The notes beneath the pieces are model-generated. The model was not told where the DNA came from and did not search any database. It worked only from the letters and a program-made list of their open reading frames with translations. Below are positions 6,261 to 14,097 of a stretch of 17,073 bases of DNA, piece by piece. Source of the DNA: Clostridia bacterium. Its GTDB lineage: Bacteria; Bacillota; Sulfobacillia; SLMV01. The stretch spans positions 1 to 17,073 of the forward strand of contig PWGR01000103.1 in NCBI GenBank assembly GCA_003554565.1, read 5' to 3'. Position numbers and translations under genes: made by a program. Numbering within the stretch: position 1 is the first letter of the stretch; every line of letters starts with the position of its first letter.

Positions 6261-7314
6261 GGAACCTGATTTCGTACGACGCCTGAGCCGCTGGATTGAA
6301 GGCAACGGTTCCGCCTCTGACATAGTCATCTCCAGTCGGGTCCGGCTCGCCCGCAATCTGAAGAGGGTGCCGTTCCCCCCGGTCATGGAGCGGGGGGATG
6401 CTGAGGAGGTTCTGGAAGCGGCGGAAGGAGCTGCCCGCTTCCTGCAGTGCCGCATGGAGGGAAACTATGACTACTACCCTCTAAGAGACATGACGGAGCT
6501 GCATCAGTGGGTGCTGGTGGAAAAGCACCTGATAAGCCCCCAGCTGACCAAGAGCTCGGCTTTGAGCGGCGTTACAGTGAGCGAGGATGAAGCAGTGAGC
6601 ATCATGGTGAACGAGGAGGACCATTTCCGGATCCAGTGTCTGTTCCCCGGGTTGAATTTGCGCGAAGCCTGGGAAACCGCCGACGCGGTGGATGATGTGC
6701 TGGAAGAGGTGGTGAGTTACGCGTACGACGAGAAGCTGGGCTACCTGACCACCTGTCCCACCAACCTGGGCACGGGCATGCGGGTGTCGGTGATGACGCA
6801 TCTACCTGGCCTGGTGATGTCTGAAATGATCGACTCGGTGATCTCCGGGTTGTCCAAAGTGGGTGCGGTGGTGCGGGGCCTGTATGGTGAAGGTTCCGAG
6901 GCCCAGGGCAACCTGTTCCAGATATCTAACCGCACTACTCTCGGACACGATGAGGCCACGATAGTGGAGGACATGAGCGCAGTGCTCCGTGAGGTGGTGC
7001 AGAAGGAGCGCTCGATTCGCGAGACGATTTACCGGCGAGATCGTACGAGCCTGGAGGACAAGGTTTACCGGGCGCACGGTCTGCTCACCAATGCCCGGAT
7101 GATGAGTTCTGAGGAGGCAATGCAGCTACTGTCAATGCTGCGTCTGGGAATAGATATGAACATCCTGTCGCACATCTCACCTGTCGTTTTTCAGGAGCTG
7201 ACGATCCGCATGCGTCCCTCGATGATTCAGAGGGAGGCCGGTGAGTCCCTGAAGCCGGAGCAGCGAGATGTACGCAGGGCGACGCTAATGCGCGAACGGA
7301 TCACGGGACAGTAA
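6250..7314 (+). CDS. mcsB: Protein arginine kinase McsB
   Basis: This is a 354-residue phosphagen-kinase-fold enzyme that phosphorylates arginines on CtsR and on misfolded proteins, tagging them for ClpC with ClpP. Visible hallmarks are DIVISSRVRLARNL near residues 18-33, NEEDHFRIQ (about 119-127), the active-site Cys loop GYLTTCPTNLGTGMR (about 163-177), and the nucleotide-site stretch RGLYGEGSEAQGNLFQISN (about 216-234). The C-terminal RDVRRA (339-344) matches the RDxxRA allosteric phospho-arginine pocket. GGAGG at 6236-6240 lies 9 nt before the ATG, inside the mcsA 3' end. All expected functional motifs appear intact. Confidence 0.95.
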   Translation: MRGEEPDFVRRLSRWIEGNGSASDIVISSRVRLARNLKRVPFPPVMERGDAEEVLEAAEGAARFLQCRMEGNYDYYPLRDMTELHQWVLVEKHLISPQLTKSSALSGVTVSEDEAVSIMVNEEDHFRIQCLFPGLNLREAWETADAVDDVLEEVVSYAYDEKLGYLTTCPTNLGTGMRVSVMTHLPGLVMSEMIDSVISGLSKVGAVVRGLYGEGSEAQGNLFQISNRTTLGHDEATIVEDMSAVLREVVQKERSIRETIYRRDRTSLEDKVYRAHGLLTNARMMSSEEAMQLLSMLRLGIDMNILSHISPVVFQELTIRMRPSMIQREAGESLKPEQRDVRRATLMRERITGQ

Positions 7315-7317
7315 ATC

Positions 7318-7334
7318 TGACCGCTCAACGGTCA
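7318..7334 (+). other. Small hairpin between mcsB and clpC
   Basis: TGACCG-CTCAA-CGGTCA is a perfect 6-bp stem with a 5-nt loop. It starts 3 bases after the mcsB stop and ends 8 nt before the clpC ribosome site. There is no T-run, so it is not a terminator. It could be an mRNA processing or stability element. Confidence 0.4.
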
Positions 7335-7356
7335 CATGAAATGGAGGGAGAAGCTC

Positions 7357-9981
7357 ATGTTTGGACGTTATTCAGCCAGAGCGCACAAGGTTATAGTATT
7401 GGCGCAGGAGGAGGCCCGCCGTCTGAATTACAACTACGTCGGCACCGAGCACCTGCTTCTCGGTTTGCTAAGAGAAGGCAACGGAGTTGCGGTGCAGGCG
7501 CTGGAGAATCTGGGCATTGACCTGGAGACGCTCACCGAACAGGTAGAGCAGATGACCGGCAAGGGAAATGCCCCCGCCACGGGACAGATTGGCTTTACTC
7601 CGCGGGCGAAGAAAGTGGCCCTCGAGCTGGCGCCGGAGGAGGCACGGCAGATGGGCAACAATTATGTCGGTACCGAGCACCTGCTCCTCGGGCTCATCCG
7701 TGAAGGAGAGGGCGTAGCCGCCCGGGTTCTTCAGAAGATGGGCGCCGACCTGGACAAAGTGCGCAAGGAAGTAATCGAGCAGCTGGGCGGAGAGACCCGG
7801 CCGCAGCAGCCGAGTGCATCGGGCAGCAGTGAGGAGCCAACGGGTGAGCGCTCCCGGACGCCTTCACTCGATACCTACGGTCGCGACCTGACCAATCTGG
7901 CGCAGGAGGGCAAACTCGACCCGGTGGTTGGCAGATCGAAGGAGATCCAGCGGGTGATCCAGATACTCAGTCGTCGGACCAAGAACAACCCGGTGCTCAT
8001 TGGCGAGCCCGGTGTGGGCAAGACTGCAATCGTGGAAGGACTCGCCCAGCGCATCACCGAGGGCAAGGTTCCGGAGCTGCTGAAGGACCGGCGCGTGGTG
8101 GCACTGGATATGGGGGCCCTGGTTGCAGGTTCCAAGTACAGGGGAGAATTTGAGGAGCGCCTGAAGAGGTTAATGACCGAGATAACCAAGGTCGGAAACG
8201 TAATCCTGTTCATCGATGAAATGCATACCATAGTCGGCGCCGGGGCGGCCGAGGGCGCCATAGATGCCTCGAGCATTATCAAGCCCGCCCTTACCAGGGG
8301 CGAGATGCAGGCCATCGGCGCGACGACCATCGATGAGTACAGGAAGTACGTGGAGAAAGACGCAGCGCTGGAGCGGAGATTCCAGCCCATAATGGTCGAG
8401 GAACCTTCCATGGAGGAGACGGTGGACATACTGGTGAGCCTGCGCGATCGCTACGAGGCGCATCATCGCGTGGAGATAACTGATGAAGCCATCAGTGCGG
8501 CCTCGTACCTGGCCGACCGATACATTACCGACCGCTTCCTGCCGGACAAGGCGGTAGATCTGATGGATGAGGCGGCCTCGCGGGTTCGACTTGACGCCTA
8601 TGTGGCCCCTCCCGAGATGAAGAAAATCGAAGAGGACCTGCAGGAACTGCAGAAGGAGAAGGAAGCGGCCGTTCAGGGTCAGGAGTTTGAGAAGGCCGCA
8701 GAACTGCGCGACCAGGAGCGTAAGATGAAGGAGAAGTTGGAAGAGACAAAGGAGCAGTGGCAGCAGGAACAGGTCAAGAGTAAGCGGATCGTAAATGAAG
8801 AACACATTGCATCCATCGTTTCGGACTGGACCAGCATTCCGGTTTCCAAACTGACCGAAACGGAGACTGAACGTCTCAGGCACCTGGAGGATATACTGCA
8901 CGAACGTATTGTCAGTCAACAGGAAGCCGTAAATGCCGTCGCCCGGGCGGTCAGGAGGGGGCGCGCCGGACTCAAGGACCCGCGGCGCCCGATTGGCTCG
9001 TTCATCTTCCTGGGACCGACCGGCGTGGGTAAGACTGAATTGAGTAAGGCCCTGGCCGAGTCTCTGTTCGGGGATGAGGATGCCGTAATTACACTGGACA
9101 TGTCAGAATACATGGAGAGGCACACTGTGTCACGGCTGTTCGGTGCCCCACCGGGATATGTGGGCTATGAGGAGGGTGGCCAGCTGACAGAAGCCGTCCG
9201 CCGCCAGCCGTACAGCGTGGTGCTCTTCGATGAGATCGAAAAGGCACACCCGGAAGTCTTCAACACCCTACTGCAGGTTCTGGAAGAGGGACGGCTGACA
9301 GAAGCGCGCGGGCGTTCCATTGACTTTCGCAATACCGTGTTAATCATGACCTCCAATGTGGGAGCAGAGCTGATACGCCGCGAGAGCGCGGTGGGCTTTC
9401 GGGCCACCGAGGACGAGGAGGGCATCGATTACGCATCAATGCGGGATAAGATCATGGAAGAGGTGAAGCGCACTTTCAGGCCCGAGTTTCTCAACCGCGT
9501 GGACGACACCATTGTCTTCCGTGCCCTGACACACGATGACCTGCAGGAGATCCTCGAGCTGATGCTCGCTGAGGTGGCAGATCGTATCGAGGATCAGATC
9601 CAGCACATGTCACTGACGGGCGCCGCCCGGGCGGCCATAATTGATGAGGGCTATGATCCCGTATACGGGGCGAGGCCGCTGCGCAGGGCGATTGTACGTC
9701 TCCTGGAGGATCCGCTCTCTGATGCACTCCTGGAGGGCAGGTTTGACCAAGGTGAGGAAGTCGTGGTGGATGCCGATGAGGACGGGAAACTCGTCCTCAT
9801 GAAGAAGGATGAGGCAGACGAAAGAGGAGTAGAGGCGGAACCTATTCGTAAGCCCACGACAAAGCAGGATATCCCCGGCGAAAGCAGCGAGCAGAAGATC
9901 AGTGCTCCCACAGGTGAGGACGATGCTGACGCGGCGGCGGATGATGCCGCAGACGATGGACAGCTTGAGGGCGATGGATAG
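7357..9981 (+). CDS. clpC: ATP-dependent Clp protease ATPase subunit ClpC
   Basis: This is an 874-residue Hsp100 unfoldase that feeds substrates to ClpP. Two Clp_N repeats come first (about 1-145), each with NYVGTEHLLLGL. AAA-1 has Walker A GEPGVGKT (216-223) and Walker B ILFIDE (283-288). The coiled middle domain with a UVR-like segment (about 430-460, QGQEFEKAAELRD) is the adaptor docking region. AAA-2 has Walker A GPTGVGKT (553-560), Walker B LFDE ending at 626, and a VGF loop (679-681) for ClpP binding. I start at the ATG at 7357, giving the usual MFGRYS N-terminus with GGAGGGAG (7343-7350) spaced 6 nt. An ATG at 7336 lies upstream of that site. From about residue 815 the protein has an unusual acidic tail of roughly 60 residues rich in Asp, Glu and Ala; Bacillus ClpC is about 810 residues in total. 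Confidence 0.96.
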   Translation: MFGRYSARAHKVIVLAQEEARRLNYNYVGTEHLLLGLLREGNGVAVQALENLGIDLETLTEQVEQMTGKGNAPATGQIGFTPRAKKVALELAPEEARQMGNNYVGTEHLLLGLIREGEGVAARVLQKMGADLDKVRKEVIEQLGGETRPQQPSASGSSEEPTGERSRTPSLDTYGRDLTNLAQEGKLDPVVGRSKEIQRVIQILSRRTKNNPVLIGEPGVGKTAIVEGLAQRITEGKVPELLKDRRVVALDMGALVAGSKYRGEFEERLKRLMTEITKVGNVILFIDEMHTIVGAGAAEGAIDASSIIKPALTRGEMQAIGATTIDEYRKYVEKDAALERRFQPIMVEEPSMEETVDILVSLRDRYEAHHRVEITDEAISAASYLADRYITDRFLPDKAVDLMDEAASRVRLDAYVAPPEMKKIEEDLQELQKEKEAAVQGQEFEKAAELRDQERKMKEKLEETKEQWQQEQVKSKRIVNEEHIASIVSDWTSIPVSKLTETETERLRHLEDILHERIVSQQEAVNAVARAVRRGRAGLKDPRRPIGSFIFLGPTGVGKTELSKALAESLFGDEDAVITLDMSEYMERHTVSRLFGAPPGYVGYEEGGQLTEAVRRQPYSVVLFDEIEKAHPEVFNTLLQVLEEGRLTEARGRSIDFRNTVLIMTSNVGAELIRRESAVGFRATEDEEGIDYASMRDKIMEEVKRTFRPEFLNRVDDTIVFRALTHDDLQEILELMLAEVADRIEDQIQHMSLTGAARAAIIDEGYDPVYGARPLRRAIVRLLEDPLSDALLEGRFDQGEEVVVDADEDGKLVLMKKDEADERGVEAEPIRKPTTKQDIPGESSEQKISAPTGEDDADAAADDAADDGQLEGDG

Positions 9982-9991
9982 CAGTATATGG

Positions 9992-10020
9992 CAGGGGCGC
10001 CGGATATCCCGGTGCCCCTG
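9992..10020. terminator. Strong hairpin downstream of clpC
   Basis: CAGGGGCGCCGG (9992-10003) pairs with CCGGTGCCCCTG (10009-10020) through a 5-nt loop, giving a 12-bp stem with one G-U wobble. It begins 10 bases after the clpC stop. The plus strand continues with A residues rather than T, so it is a hairpin without a classic U-tract. It may serve the convergent genes on both strands. Confidence 0.55.
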
Positions 10021-10027
10021 AAAAACA

Positions 10028-10067
10028 CCGACGGCGCGCCCAGGGTGCGGTGGCAGTTCGCCGTCGG
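10028..10067. terminator. Second inverted repeat between convergent genes
   Basis: CCGACGGCG (10028-10036) and CGCCGTCGG (10059-10067) form a perfect 9-bp stem with a 22-nt loop. It ends 12 bp from the stop of the minus-strand gene. On the minus strand the order is gene end, this stem, then TTTTT at 10025-10021, so it is most likely the terminator of that gene. Confidence 0.5.
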
Positions 10068-10079
10068 GAAGCACTTAAA

Positions 10080-10475
10080 TTACGACAGGTTAAAGACACC
10101 GAGGGTCTTCAGTCTCTTGCGCTCTTTCAAAAGGATGTCATATAAGTTCAGGTCGTAGGCGTTACAGAGGGCGGCCAGGTAGAAGAACTGCAGGCCAATC
10201 TCGTTCTCCAGTGTCTCGCGGCACTCATCACAGAGCTGCCCCTGAATATGATTGCTCATGAAGCGGGGCAGATCCTGTAGGGATATGTCCTCCGGTATTT
10301 TTGGTTTTTCTGCATCAATCTTCACGCAACCGCAGCTGGTTACGGCCTTGCACACCGCCCTGTTGACTCTAGCCGCAGCCTCGTGATGCTTGGCCAGGGT
10401 ATCGAGGATGCTTCGATGTCGCATGGTGCAATCGGACACTGCTTGCTGGAAATCATCGCTGAGGAGATCTTTCAT
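10080..10475 (-). CDS. Conserved small protein of unknown function with paired Cys motifs
   Basis: About 131 residues from the ATG at 10475 (MKDLLSDDFQQAVSDC). A GTG at 10532 would coincide with the predicted transcription start, so I reject it. The protein is soluble and mostly helical. It has CGC in AVTSCGCVKI, CDEC in GQLCDECRE, and further single Cys residues, so a metal or redox site is possible. The C-terminal helix pair (ENEIGLQFFYLAALCNAYDLNLYDILLKE) looks like the all-alpha MazG/NTP-pyrophosphohydrolase type, but a full acidic catalytic motif is not evident. From memory I associate this pattern with an uncharacterised Bacillota family (possibly filed as DUF1573), not verified. It lies alone on its strand, in the place where radA and disA often follow clpC. 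Confidence 0.72.
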   Translation of the reverse strand: MKDLLSDDFQQAVSDCTMRHRSILDTLAKHHEAAARVNRAVCKAVTSCGCVKIDAEKPKIPEDISLQDLPRFMSNHIQGQLCDECRETLENEIGLQFFYLAALCNAYDLNLYDILLKERKRLKTLGVFNLS

Positions 10476-10537
10476 GAATCCGCCCCCATCCTCTGATGGT
10501 GATTCTGCAATTGTTTCAGAAGTGCGGCTCACGATTG

Positions 10538-10566
10538 ATTATACCGCTAGGCCGTAATTGTGTCAA
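10538..10566 (-). promoter_or_regulatory. Perfect-consensus sigma-A promoter for the minus-strand gene
   Basis: On the minus strand, TTGACA (10566-10561) is followed after 17 bp by TATAAT (10543-10538), a 12/12 match with optimal spacing. Initiation is expected near 10531, leaving a leader of about 55 nt before the ATG at 10475. Confidence 0.85.
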
Positions 10567-10700
10567 AGTTTTGCACCGTGAGTACCATTGAAATTGTGGA
10601 TGCGTGCGTGGTATCTTTTTTCCATTAAATGCGCATGTGTCTTGTGTGAGTGGACAGTGGGGGTTCTTAGGTGATAGCTTTATCGCAATGAAGATCTTCC

Positions 10701-10738
10701 GCGACACGAAAATATGCACGCGACACGAAAATATGCAC
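10701..10738. repeat. Perfect 19-bp tandem duplication upstream of yacL
   Basis: GCGACACGAAAATATGCAC occurs twice back to back (10701-10719 and 10720-10738) with no mismatch. It lies in a 330-base gene-free interval (10476-10805) that otherwise shows only the flanking promoters and an AAGATCTT palindrome at 10691-10698. On the minus strand the unit reads GTGCATATTTTCGTGTCGC, a style seen at multi-repeat ends of IS21-family elements. No transposase remnant is present. Alternatives are paired regulator sites or a slippage duplication. Confidence 0.85.
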
Positions 10739-10749
10739 CAGATTAGAAT
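10720..10749 (+). promoter_or_regulatory. Weak candidate promoter for yacL
   Basis: TAGAAT (10744-10749, 5/6) lies 18 bp after GCGACA (10720-10725, 4/6), the latter contributed by the second repeat unit. A competing -10, TATGAT at 10770-10775, has no good -35. Either would give a short leader to the ribosome site at 10793. Confidence 0.25.
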
Positions 10750-10805
10750 AGCATCTGCCAAGCTCTGGGTATGATATGCTTACATTGCGAATGGAGGTGA
10801 ATGTC

Positions 10806-11975
10806 TTGAACCAAGGACGACGTGACGCGTTTCAGGTTGTTATCCCTCGGCACATACGGATCTGGATGGGCGTTGCCGGATTTCTGGTCGCAGCAGCGGC
10901 AAGCTTCTGGGGTATCGAATCGGTGGAATCTGTGGTCGACGTGCCCCTCAGTTTGTTCCAAGTTATCGGTCTGATTATCTTCGGTGGACTAGCCGGGGCC
11001 GTGGCGCTCGCGGTGATCACTCCTGCCGCACTGCGCGGGATTGTCGGCCTCGGCCGTTGGATGGAGACCAGGCTCACCGGAGTACCTCTCAGTGATATTC
11101 TGGTAGGTGTGTTCGGACTTATATTTGGCTTGATAATTGCCAATCTCTTAGGATCTGCCCTTTCACAGCTTCCGATCATCGGTGGTGTGGCTACTACCGC
11201 CGGTGCCATCCTGTTCGGGTATCTCGGTTGGGTAATAGCGGTCAACAAAAAGCCCGATCTGGTTTCCTGGGGCCGGGCTATTCGCTCCAGTGCAGGTGAC
11301 CTCGCTGATAAGCGTAGCGCGGGAAGCGACCCTGAAAACGAGGGTCCTGCTCGTAACTCAGCCGGCACGGTCAAGGTGGTGGACTCCAGCACCATCATAG
11401 ATGGTCGGATCGCCGATGTGTGCCGGTCCGGTTTTCTCGAAGGCCCCCTGCTCATTCCGGAGTTTGTGCTGGAGGAGGTTCAGCGTATTGCCGATTCCTC
11501 CGATCCAATTAAACGCAACCGCGGCCGGCGTGGCCTCGACATCCTCAACACCATACAGAAGGAAATGAATGTGGAGGTACAGATACATCACTCCGACGGC
11601 AATGATGAAGGAGAAGTAGATTCCCGGCTGTTGGAGTTGGCGCGCAGGCTGGACGGAAGCATCATCACCAATGATTATAACCTGAATAAAGTTGCCGGAC
11701 TGCAGGGGGTGGAGGTGCTCAACATCAACGAGCTGGCTAATGCCCTCAAGCCGATGGTTATTCCGGGTGAACAGCTGACAATCAGGTTGATCAAGGACGG
11801 CAAGGAGCCGGGTCAGGGCGTTGGGTACCTGGATGACGGCACCATGGTCGTGGTGGATGAGGGCAGAACGCACATCGGTGAGGAGATTTCCGTGTCTGTC
11901 ACCAGCGTGCTGCAAACCTCCGCCGGGCGGATGATTTTCGCGCGGCCGGAGGACCTCGCCAACGCTGCTCCCTGA
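10806..11975 (+). CDS. yacL: YacL-type membrane PIN-TRAM protein
   Basis: 389 residues from TTG 10806, chosen because GGAGGTGA (10793-10800) is spaced 5 nt from it; ATGs at 10776 and 10791 lie upstream of or overlap that site. Four membrane segments occupy the N-terminal third (from about residue 18, then VIGLIIFGGLAGAVALAV, ILVGVFGLIFGLIIANLL and GAILFGYLGWVIAV). A PIN nuclease-fold domain follows, starting VVDSSTIIDGR with Asp193 and Asp199 and later IITNDYNLNK. The C-terminus is a TRAM beta-barrel (EQLTIRLIKDGKEPGQGVGYL) that likely binds RNA. The family is conserved beside disA and ispD in Bacillota and is suspected to be a membrane-anchored RNase; its substrate is unknown. It precedes ispDF by 41 nt. 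Confidence 0.92.
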   Translation: MNQGRRDAFQVVIPRHIRIWMGVAGFLVAAAASFWGIESVESVVDVPLSLFQVIGLIIFGGLAGAVALAVITPAALRGIVGLGRWMETRLTGVPLSDILVGVFGLIFGLIIANLLGSALSQLPIIGGVATTAGAILFGYLGWVIAVNKKPDLVSWGRAIRSSAGDLADKRSAGSDPENEGPARNSAGTVKVVDSSTIIDGRIADVCRSGFLEGPLLIPEFVLEEVQRIADSSDPIKRNRGRRGLDILNTIQKEMNVEVQIHHSDGNDEGEVDSRLLELARRLDGSIITNDYNLNKVAGLQGVEVLNINELANALKPMVIPGEQLTIRLIKDGKEPGQGVGYLDDGTMVVVDEGRTHIGEEISVSVTSVLQTSAGRMIFARPEDLANAAP

Positions 11976-12016
11976 GCTGCTCCAGCCGTTCGATTCCCGA
12001 GAAAGGCTGATGTGCT

Positions 12017-13198
12017 GTGAGCATTTCTTTTATCATCGCCGCGGCGGGTCGGGGGGAGCGACTGGGTGGCGTGGACAAGCCGCTGCTTCCGCTGGCGGGC
12101 AGACCGGTCATAGTTCATTCGCTTGAGAACCTGTCGGAGATGTCTGCAATTTGTGAGATTGTGGTGGTGGGCAGGCCAGAAGTGCTTCCCGCGATGCAGG
12201 ATGCAGCAGCTCCTTTCGGCCAGAAATGCCGCGTCGTGGCCGGAGGACAAAGCCGTATTGAGTCTGTATACCGCGGGCTGCAGGCGCTTACCTGCCCGCC
12301 CGATCTGGTGGGGGTGCACGACGGCGCGCGACCGCTTGCCCCTCCGGATCTGATCCGGAGGGTGGTGGATGCGGCCGGGCGGAGAGGGGCAGCCGTACCA
12401 GCACTACCGCTGGCAGATACCGTCAAGCGGGTCTGCGACGATGAACCGGGGATTGAACGCATCTGCACCACTTTATTCCGTGAACAGCTACGGCGGGTGC
12501 AAACGCCGCAGGTATTCGAACATAAGATGCTACTGGAGGCATATTGTTCTCTCAGCCCGGGTGATGCCGCTCAACTGACGGATGATGCATCTGTTGTTGA
12601 GCGCGCCGGCGGTGAGATATACACTGTGTTGGGTGACGAGAGGAACATCAAGATCACCACCTGGGAGGATTATGCCCGTGTGCGGTGGGTCGCCGGCCAA
12701 AGGGGGGACGCCCCTGGCGGATTGAACTTGCGAGTGGGGGTGGGATACGATAGTCACAGATTTTGCGCTGGGCGAAAGCTGTATCTTGGCGGTGTTGCCA
12801 TTGCCCACCGGCTGGGACTGGCCGGGCATTCCGACGCGGATGCGGTCCTTCACGCCATATGCGATGCCCTCCTCGGCGCATGCGGACTCGGTGACATCGG
12901 TGAGCACTTCCCACCCGGTGCCCCGCAGTTCAGGGATGCATCGAGCGCAGGACTGCTCTGTGAGGTGGTACAATGCGCCGCCCGGGCGGGATGGAGACCG
13001 GGGAATATCGACGTCACCATCATCGCAGAAGAACCGCGCCTCGCACCGTACATCGGGGATATGAGGAAGCGGATCGCGTCAATTACCGGTCTCGAAGAAG
13101 AGGCGGTGTCCGTCAAGGCCACCACTGCGGAGGAGATGGGCGCAATCGGGCGCAGCGAGGGGATTGCCTCCATTGCAGTATGCAGCGTATTCGGGTGA
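12017..13198 (+). CDS. ispDF: Bifunctional IspD/IspF (MEP pathway)
   Basis: This 393-residue fusion joins two enzymes of the non-mevalonate isoprenoid pathway. Residues 1 to about 225 are IspD, which makes CDP-ME from MEP and CTP: the nucleotide loop AAAGRGERLGGVDKP (8-22, Lys21), GQSRIESVYRGL, VHDGARP, and RVQTPQVF. From about 237 onward is IspF, which forms MEcPP: GYDSHRF with metal ligands Asp245 and His247, GHSDADAVLH with His279, GDIGEHFPP, and KATTAEEMGAIGR. A short linker (about 226-236) separates the domains. The GTG start at 12017 has AAAGG about 10 nt upstream. Fused IspDF is well known in several proteobacterial groups; Bacillus encodes the two separately. Both active sites look intact. 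Confidence 0.95.
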   Translation: MSISFIIAAAGRGERLGGVDKPLLPLAGRPVIVHSLENLSEMSAICEIVVVGRPEVLPAMQDAAAPFGQKCRVVAGGQSRIESVYRGLQALTCPPDLVGVHDGARPLAPPDLIRRVVDAAGRRGAAVPALPLADTVKRVCDDEPGIERICTTLFREQLRRVQTPQVFEHKMLLEAYCSLSPGDAAQLTDDASVVERAGGEIYTVLGDERNIKITTWEDYARVRWVAGQRGDAPGGLNLRVGVGYDSHRFCAGRKLYLGGVAIAHRLGLAGHSDADAVLHAICDALLGACGLGDIGEHFPPGAPQFRDASSAGLLCEVVQCAARAGWRPGNIDVTIIAEEPRLAPYIGDMRKRIASITGLEEEAVSVKATTAEEMGAIGRSEGIASIAVCSVFG

Positions 13199-13244
13199 AT
13201 CGCATTATCTGCAGGTGCAGAGCCTAAGCGGAGGATAGGGCTGT

Positions 13245-14090
13245 ATGCCCACGGAAAGGGGAAATCCTGCCGTGTCACCGCATTGGATACGAGGTTTTCG
13301 GTGGGTGGCGATGGTAGCAGTGATAGTTCAGCTGTTCGTACCTGTCGCCCCGAGTTTCGCCATCGACGTCGTGAATCAGGTGGAGGTCACTCATCGCGAC
13401 ATAAAGGCGGAGACCCTAGACTCTGATAACGGTGAAATCTCGAAACTGCGCGTTGATGAGGAGATCGTGGCCCGCATTAGGGCTCCATATGGGGGAATTA
13501 CTGCCGCCGGCCGCGGCGAAGTTGCTGCCCGGCGGCTGCGCGCTCTTCTGGGTGAGGAGCAGGCTCTGGAGAGCATCCGTCCTGAGCGCCTGGACAGCGA
13601 GTCTGTTGCCGTGGTAGCCGATGGCCGGGTAATTATCACCGCCGACGGCACGACCGCAGAACACAATGAGACCACCCGATTCGGGCTGGCGCGAGTCTGG
13701 AGTGAGCACCTGCGGGGGGCTCTCGGGCTGCCCCCGCTCAGCGAAATACCGGATGATTGGGCGGACTGGAAAGAAGATGAAGAACCCGATGGCGGAGACC
13801 CTGACGTTATGGTGGCATCGTGGTACTCTGATCGTTTTGCGGGCCGGCGAACGGCCAGTGGAGATATATACGATCCGGAGCAGCTCACTGCCGCACACAG
13901 GAGCCTGCCGTTCGGTACGGTTCTCCAAGTAACGTACCCCGTCACCGCGGAGTCGGTGCGTGTGCGGGTGAACGACCGGGGACCGTTTGTGTCCGGGAGG
14001 GACCTTGACCTCTCCCGGGCGGCGGCGGTTCAGCTCGGAATGGCCGGTGCCGGAGTCGTGGAGGTTGAGGTGTCCGTGCTGGCGGATTGA
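13245..14090 (+). CDS. Secreted RlpA-like double-psi beta-barrel protein
   Basis: 281 residues. A signal peptide is clear: basic n-region, hydrophobic WVAMVAVIVQLFVPVAP, and a likely cut after SFA near residue 40. Residues about 60-160 form a separate domain (RAPYGGITAAGRGEVAARRLRALL, then VAVVADGRVIITADGTT). I have seen similar segments in extracytoplasmic regions of other bacterial envelope proteins, but its function is not established. The C-terminal domain (about 188-281) is RlpA-type: ASWYSDRFAGRRTASGD, TAAHRSLPFGT with His218, and NDRGPF with Asp244, matching the catalytic His and Asp of lytic transglycosylase RlpA. An acidic linker (WKEDEEPDGGDPD) joins the two. Expected to act on peptidoglycan outside the membrane. 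GGAGGA at 13230-13235 supports the ATG. No SPOR domain is present. Confidence 0.88.
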   Translation: MPTERGNPAVSPHWIRGFRWVAMVAVIVQLFVPVAPSFAIDVVNQVEVTHRDIKAETLDSDNGEISKLRVDEEIVARIRAPYGGITAAGRGEVAARRLRALLGEEQALESIRPERLDSESVAVVADGRVIITADGTTAEHNETTRFGLARVWSEHLRGALGLPPLSEIPDDWADWKEDEEPDGGDPDVMVASWYSDRFAGRRTASGDIYDPEQLTAAHRSLPFGTVLQVTYPVTAESVRVRVNDRGPFVSGRDLDLSRAAAVQLGMAGAGVVEVEVSVLAD

Positions 14091-14097
14091 CAGAGTA

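Noticed and set aside
7336..7356. Upstream ATG giving ClpC seven extra residues
   Set aside because: The ribosome site GGAGGGAG lies inside this stretch, and ClpC proteins begin at MFGR, so the ATG at 7357 is used.
10476..10532. GTG start adding 19 residues to the minus-strand small protein
   Set aside because: The GTG sits at the predicted transcription start of a perfect promoter, and the added residues do not resemble a conserved N-terminus.
10701..10738. CRISPR array
   Set aside because: Only two units with no spacers between them and no cas genes nearby.
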